Part shown: positions 14,047-16,005 of the stretch, piece by piece
Numbering within the stretch: the stretch's first letter is position 1
Layout: each line of letters starts with the position of its first letter
Assembly: GCA_029778935.1 (NCBI GenBank)
Contig: JAKPBM010000238.1
Span: forward strand, 1-16,005
Source: Bacillota bacterium
GTDB lineage: Bacteria; Bacillota; Clostridia; Oscillospirales; QAMX01
Length of the DNA: 16,005 nt
Reading direction: 5' to 3'
Program-made: the position numbers and the translations under genes
The notes under the pieces: model-generated
What the model was told of the DNA's origin: nothing
The model's input: only the letters and a program-made list of their open reading frames with translations
The model's database searches: none

Positions 14047-14052
14047 GCTGTC

Positions 14053-14235
14053 CTACCGTTCCTGCCAGTACAGCATCGTCAGCCGGTTGCTGAACCGGGT
14101 CTGGTCCATGTAGTTGGAGCGGGCCGACTTGGGGCTGCGAAAGGCCTTGTCCTGTCTTCTTCTCGCTAAAGACAGCTGACTCCATAAGTATGCTTCCTGA
14201 AGTTTTTTCAAACCGTTTCGTCTTCTTTTACTCAT
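14053..14235 (-). CDS. Small basic protein of unknown function (60 aa)
   Basis: A short, Arg/Lys-rich protein (MSKRRRNGLKKLQEAYLW at the start, ending MLYWQER). I recognise no family. It is supported by a strong ribosome site: AAGGAG is seven bases before the ATG at 14235, whereas the ATG at 14241 is too close to it. A TATACAAT-like -10 box lies upstream (near 14283-14290) with a poor -35. The basic N-terminus and the central RRRQDKAFRSPKSAR segment suggest nucleic-acid or membrane contact, but this is speculation. It is 70 bases upstream of the DUF3842 gene on the same strand. No signal peptide or membrane helix is visible. Confidence 0.6.
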   Translation of the reverse strand: MSKRRRNGLKKLQEAYLWSQLSLARRRQDKAFRSPKSARSNYMDQTRFSNRLTMLYWQER

Positions 14236-14341
14236 GTTCATTCTCCTTTGCTGTATGGTGGTTTTTTTGGGGGTGCCTGTCCATTGTATAAAACTTAGGT
14301 GTCACAAGCTGTCGAATGCGGTCGCGAAAGAAAATTCTTTG

Positions 14342-14362
14342 ATAAATTTACATGAAATTTAT
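14342..14362. promoter_or_regulatory. AT-rich inverted repeat upstream of pfkA (operator candidate)
   Basis: ATAAATTT (14342-14349) and AAATTTAT (14355-14362) form a perfect 8-bp inverted repeat around ACATG. It lies between the divergent pfkA and small-protein genes, about 60 bases upstream of the pfkA -35 box. It looks like a dimer-binding site; no bound protein can be named. Confidence 0.4.
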
Positions 14363-14424
14363 TAAATTAACACTAATTTTGCAGCGTGTTTACGGTAACG
14401 TGACATTTCGATAATAGTTGCGGG

Positions 14425-14453
14425 TTGTTTTGGCCGGAAAAATAGCTTATAAT
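14425..14453 (+). promoter_or_regulatory. Promoter of pfkA
   Basis: TTGTTT (14425-14430) and TATAAT (14448-14453) are separated by 17 bases, giving a leader of about 40 bases that ends with AAGGAG before the ATG at 14501. Confidence 0.75.
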
Positions 14454-14500
14454 GGAGATAGGATAACCCGCGGAAAATCATCCAGTTAAGGAGAACCTAT

Positions 14501-15478
14501 ATGAGCCAGAAAAGATTACGGCGAATCGGTGTACTTACCAGCGGCGGCGACGCGCCGGGCATGAACGCCGCCATCCGTTCCGTGGTGCGCACCTGCATCC
14601 AGTACGGCGTGATTCCCATCGGCATCTACCGGGGCTACAACGGCCTGATCTACTCCAACGTGGTGGAGCTGAACGCCCGGTCGGTCAACGGCATTACCTC
14701 CCGGGGCGGCACCATGCTCTACACGGCCCGCTGCGAGGAGTTCAAAACGCCCGAGGGCGTGGAGAAAGCGGCGAAAGCCTGCCGTTACCTGGGCATCGAC
14801 GGCCTGGTCGTCATCGGCGGCGACGGCACCTTTAGAGGCGCCAGGGACTTAGCCGCCCACGGCATTAACACCGTCGGCATCCCCGCCACCATCGACAACG
14901 ACATCGCCTGCACCGACTACACCATCGGCTTTGACACGGCAGCCAACACGGCCATCGAGGCTATCGACAAGCTGACCGACACCATGCAGTCCCACGAGCG
15001 CATTTCCGTTGTGGAGCTGATGGGGCGCAACGCCGGCCATCTGGCTCTGTACGTGGGCCTGGCCGTGGGCGCGACGGCCATTCTCGTACCGGAGCATCCC
15101 TTCGACATGGAAGCCGACATCGTGGAGAAAATCCGCGAAGGCCACTACAACAACAAGCACCACTTCATCATCATCGTGGCGGAAGGCATCGGCCATACCA
15201 CGGAGATTGCCGAGCGCATCAAGGACCTGACGGGTATCGAAACCCGCGTGACCATCATGGGCCACATCCAGCGCGGCGGCAGCCCTACCGCCAGAGACCG
15301 GGTCATGGCCAGCCGCATGGGCCATTACGCCGTGAAAACCCTCATGGAGGGCCACACCAACCAGGTCATCGTCTACCGCAACGCCTCCATTCAGCGGATT
15401 TCCATCGACGAGGCGCTGGAAATGAAAAAAGACCTGGACCCCTACATGTACGAAGTGGCCAGGGACATTAGCATCTAG
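14501..15478 (+). CDS. pfkA: ATP-dependent 6-phosphofructokinase
   Basis: A 325-aa enzyme, the usual bacterial length, that phosphorylates fructose 6-phosphate to fructose 1,6-bisphosphate in glycolysis. Motifs in order: GVLTSGGDAPGMNAAIR (10-26), IGGDGTFRGA (105-114), TIDND (130-134, catalytic Asp132), MGRNAGH (174-180), VAEGIGH (226-232) and GHIQRGGSPTARDR (254-267). Gly109 of GGDGT corresponds to E. coli Gly104, marking ATP rather than pyrophosphate use (PPi enzymes have Asp). The E. coli Gly124 position is Ala129 rather than Gly; PPi enzymes have Lys there, so ATP still fits. AAGGAG stands eight bases before the ATG. It is a single-gene unit with its own promoter and terminator; no pyruvate kinase gene follows within the window, although pfkA-pyk pairs are common in Bacillota. 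Confidence 0.96.
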   Translation: MSQKRLRRIGVLTSGGDAPGMNAAIRSVVRTCIQYGVIPIGIYRGYNGLIYSNVVELNARSVNGITSRGGTMLYTARCEEFKTPEGVEKAAKACRYLGIDGLVVIGGDGTFRGARDLAAHGINTVGIPATIDNDIACTDYTIGFDTAANTAIEAIDKLTDTMQSHERISVVELMGRNAGHLALYVGLAVGATAILVPEHPFDMEADIVEKIREGHYNNKHHFIIIVAEGIGHTTEIAERIKDLTGIETRVTIMGHIQRGGSPTARDRVMASRMGHYAVKTLMEGHTNQVIVYRNASIQRISIDEALEMKKDLDPYMYEVARDISI

Positions 15479-15531
15479 CGCTTTCACGCCCTTCCGGGCA
15501 AGAAAGCCGGGCGAAACCCTTGCAAAAAAGC

Positions 15532-15569
15532 AAAACACCCCGTTGGACAAGCCGGCGGGGTGTTTTTTT
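15532..15569 (+). terminator. Intrinsic terminator of pfkA
   Basis: An 11-bp stem, AAAACACCCCG (15532-15542) / CGGGGTGTTTT (15556-15566), closes a 13-base loop and runs into T7 (15563-15569), about 55 bases after the pfkA stop. Confidence 0.9.
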
Positions 15570-15920
15570 ACATTAAATCGGTAGGCGGCAACAGCCTATT
15601 GGCAGCATAAACCTGCCGAATTGTTTCTGAGAGGAACCGCAAACCCGGCTCTTCCGGTTAGAATGGCGCCGCAATGCACAGCCGTATACCAAAACTGCGC
15701 CGCCAACGCCGCAGCATTTGAACCCTGCTCCCCGGCAGCATCCGGCAGGGGCACGACGTCACCCTTTTGCAGGAAACTCCCGGCTCCGGCCCTGTGGGTG
15801 GTACAGCAGGAAGCCGTTCAGTTTCGCTTGTAAGCGGAATACCGGAAACCCATTGTGCCCCGGCCCCTTAAGCGGAACTCGCGAACCGTTTGTGTCGGCC
15901 CGGTAAAACGCCGAAAACCG
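15570..15920. other. Intergenic region without recognisable gene
   Basis: About 350 bases between the pfkA terminator and the end of the right-edge gene. Open frames of 60-70 codons on the plus strand have no ribosome sites or recognisable content. The style (GC-rich words such as CCGGCA and GGCCCC) resembles the gene-free stretch at 4179-5063. Confidence 0.4.
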
Positions 15921-15937
15921 GCCGGGTTCCTCCCGGC
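15921..15937 (-). terminator. Weak terminator hairpin after the right-edge gene
   Basis: On the minus strand a 6-bp GCCGGG/CCCGGC stem with a 5-base loop lies just after the stop of the right-edge gene. The following CGGTTTTC is only mildly T-rich. Confidence 0.4.
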
Positions 15938-15941
15938 AAAG

Positions 15942-16005
15942 CTACTTCTTTCCGAACCGCTCCTGCCCTTTTTCCAGCATCTCTTTGGGGTCGAAGCGGT
16001 ACACC
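15942..16005 (-). CDS. C-terminal end of an unrecognised protein (runs off the right edge)
   Basis: Reading leftwards into a TAG at 15944-15942, the last 20 residues are VYRFDPKEMLEKGQERFGKK. The frame is open to the window edge, the composition is protein-like, and a hairpin follows the stop, so a real gene end is likely. The other frames give less natural sequence. Too little is visible to name a family. Confidence 0.55.
   Translation of the reverse strand, partial: VYRFDPKEMLEKGQERFGKK

Noticed and set aside
14849..15550. 233-codon minus-strand frame opposite pfkA
   Set aside because: It is an antisense shadow of a clear pfkA gene, rich in Val/Asp/His, with no ribosome site.

Overview
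The window looks like chromosome of a GC-rich Bacillota (Firmicutes), probably an anaerobic, Clostridia-like lineage. Grounds for this: strong Shine-Dalgarno sites (AAGGAGG type) before almost every gene, sigma-A promoters of the TTGACA/TATAAT type, a Noc-type nucleoid occlusion protein, a DUF3842 protein, and intrinsic terminators with U-tracts. I cannot name genus or species. No phage, insertion sequence, CRISPR array or rRNA is visible.

Layout. (1) 1-3811: a small catabolic-looking locus. A minus-strand pair encodes a fused DapA/NanA-type aldolase plus BNR sialidase-like protein (282-2228) and the start of an alpha/beta hydrolase (window edge to 280). Divergent from it is a uroporphyrinogen-decarboxylase-family protein (2466-3515). 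The shared intergenic region has good promoters both ways, and a perfect 14-bp palindrome lies inside the spacer of the minus promoter. (2) 3812-5063: a tRNA-Arg(CCG) with its own promoter and terminator, then about 880 bases of GC-rich DNA with no convincing gene and some diverged short repeats. (3) 5064-10227, minus: a three-gene export-type ABC operon in the order ATPase, 910-aa membrane-anchored Ig-like repeat protein, MacB/FtsX-type permease, ending in a 14-bp hairpin. (4) 10382-11399: a stand-alone noc gene with its own promoter, ending at a bidirectional terminator. (5) 11404-13532, minus: aroF-tyrA, the entry step to the shikimate pathway and the tyrosine branch. A long leader precedes it, holding a Tyr-rich leader peptide (Arg-Tyr-Tyr-Tyr-Trp-Tyr) and a Rho-independent terminator just before aroF. 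This is a candidate ribosome-mediated attenuator and the most interesting regulatory element here. (6) 13539-14235, minus: a DUF3842 gene and a 60-aa basic small protein. (7) 14425-15569, plus: pfkA with promoter and terminator. (8) The right edge holds the last 20 codons of an unrecognised minus-strand gene.

The genes fall into independent units rather than one pathway. The best candidates for something undescribed are the aldolase/sialidase-like fusion with its divergent URO-D-family partner, and the aromatic leader peptide whose reading frame runs through the terminator into aroF, with an A6 run that could create an early stop by slippage.
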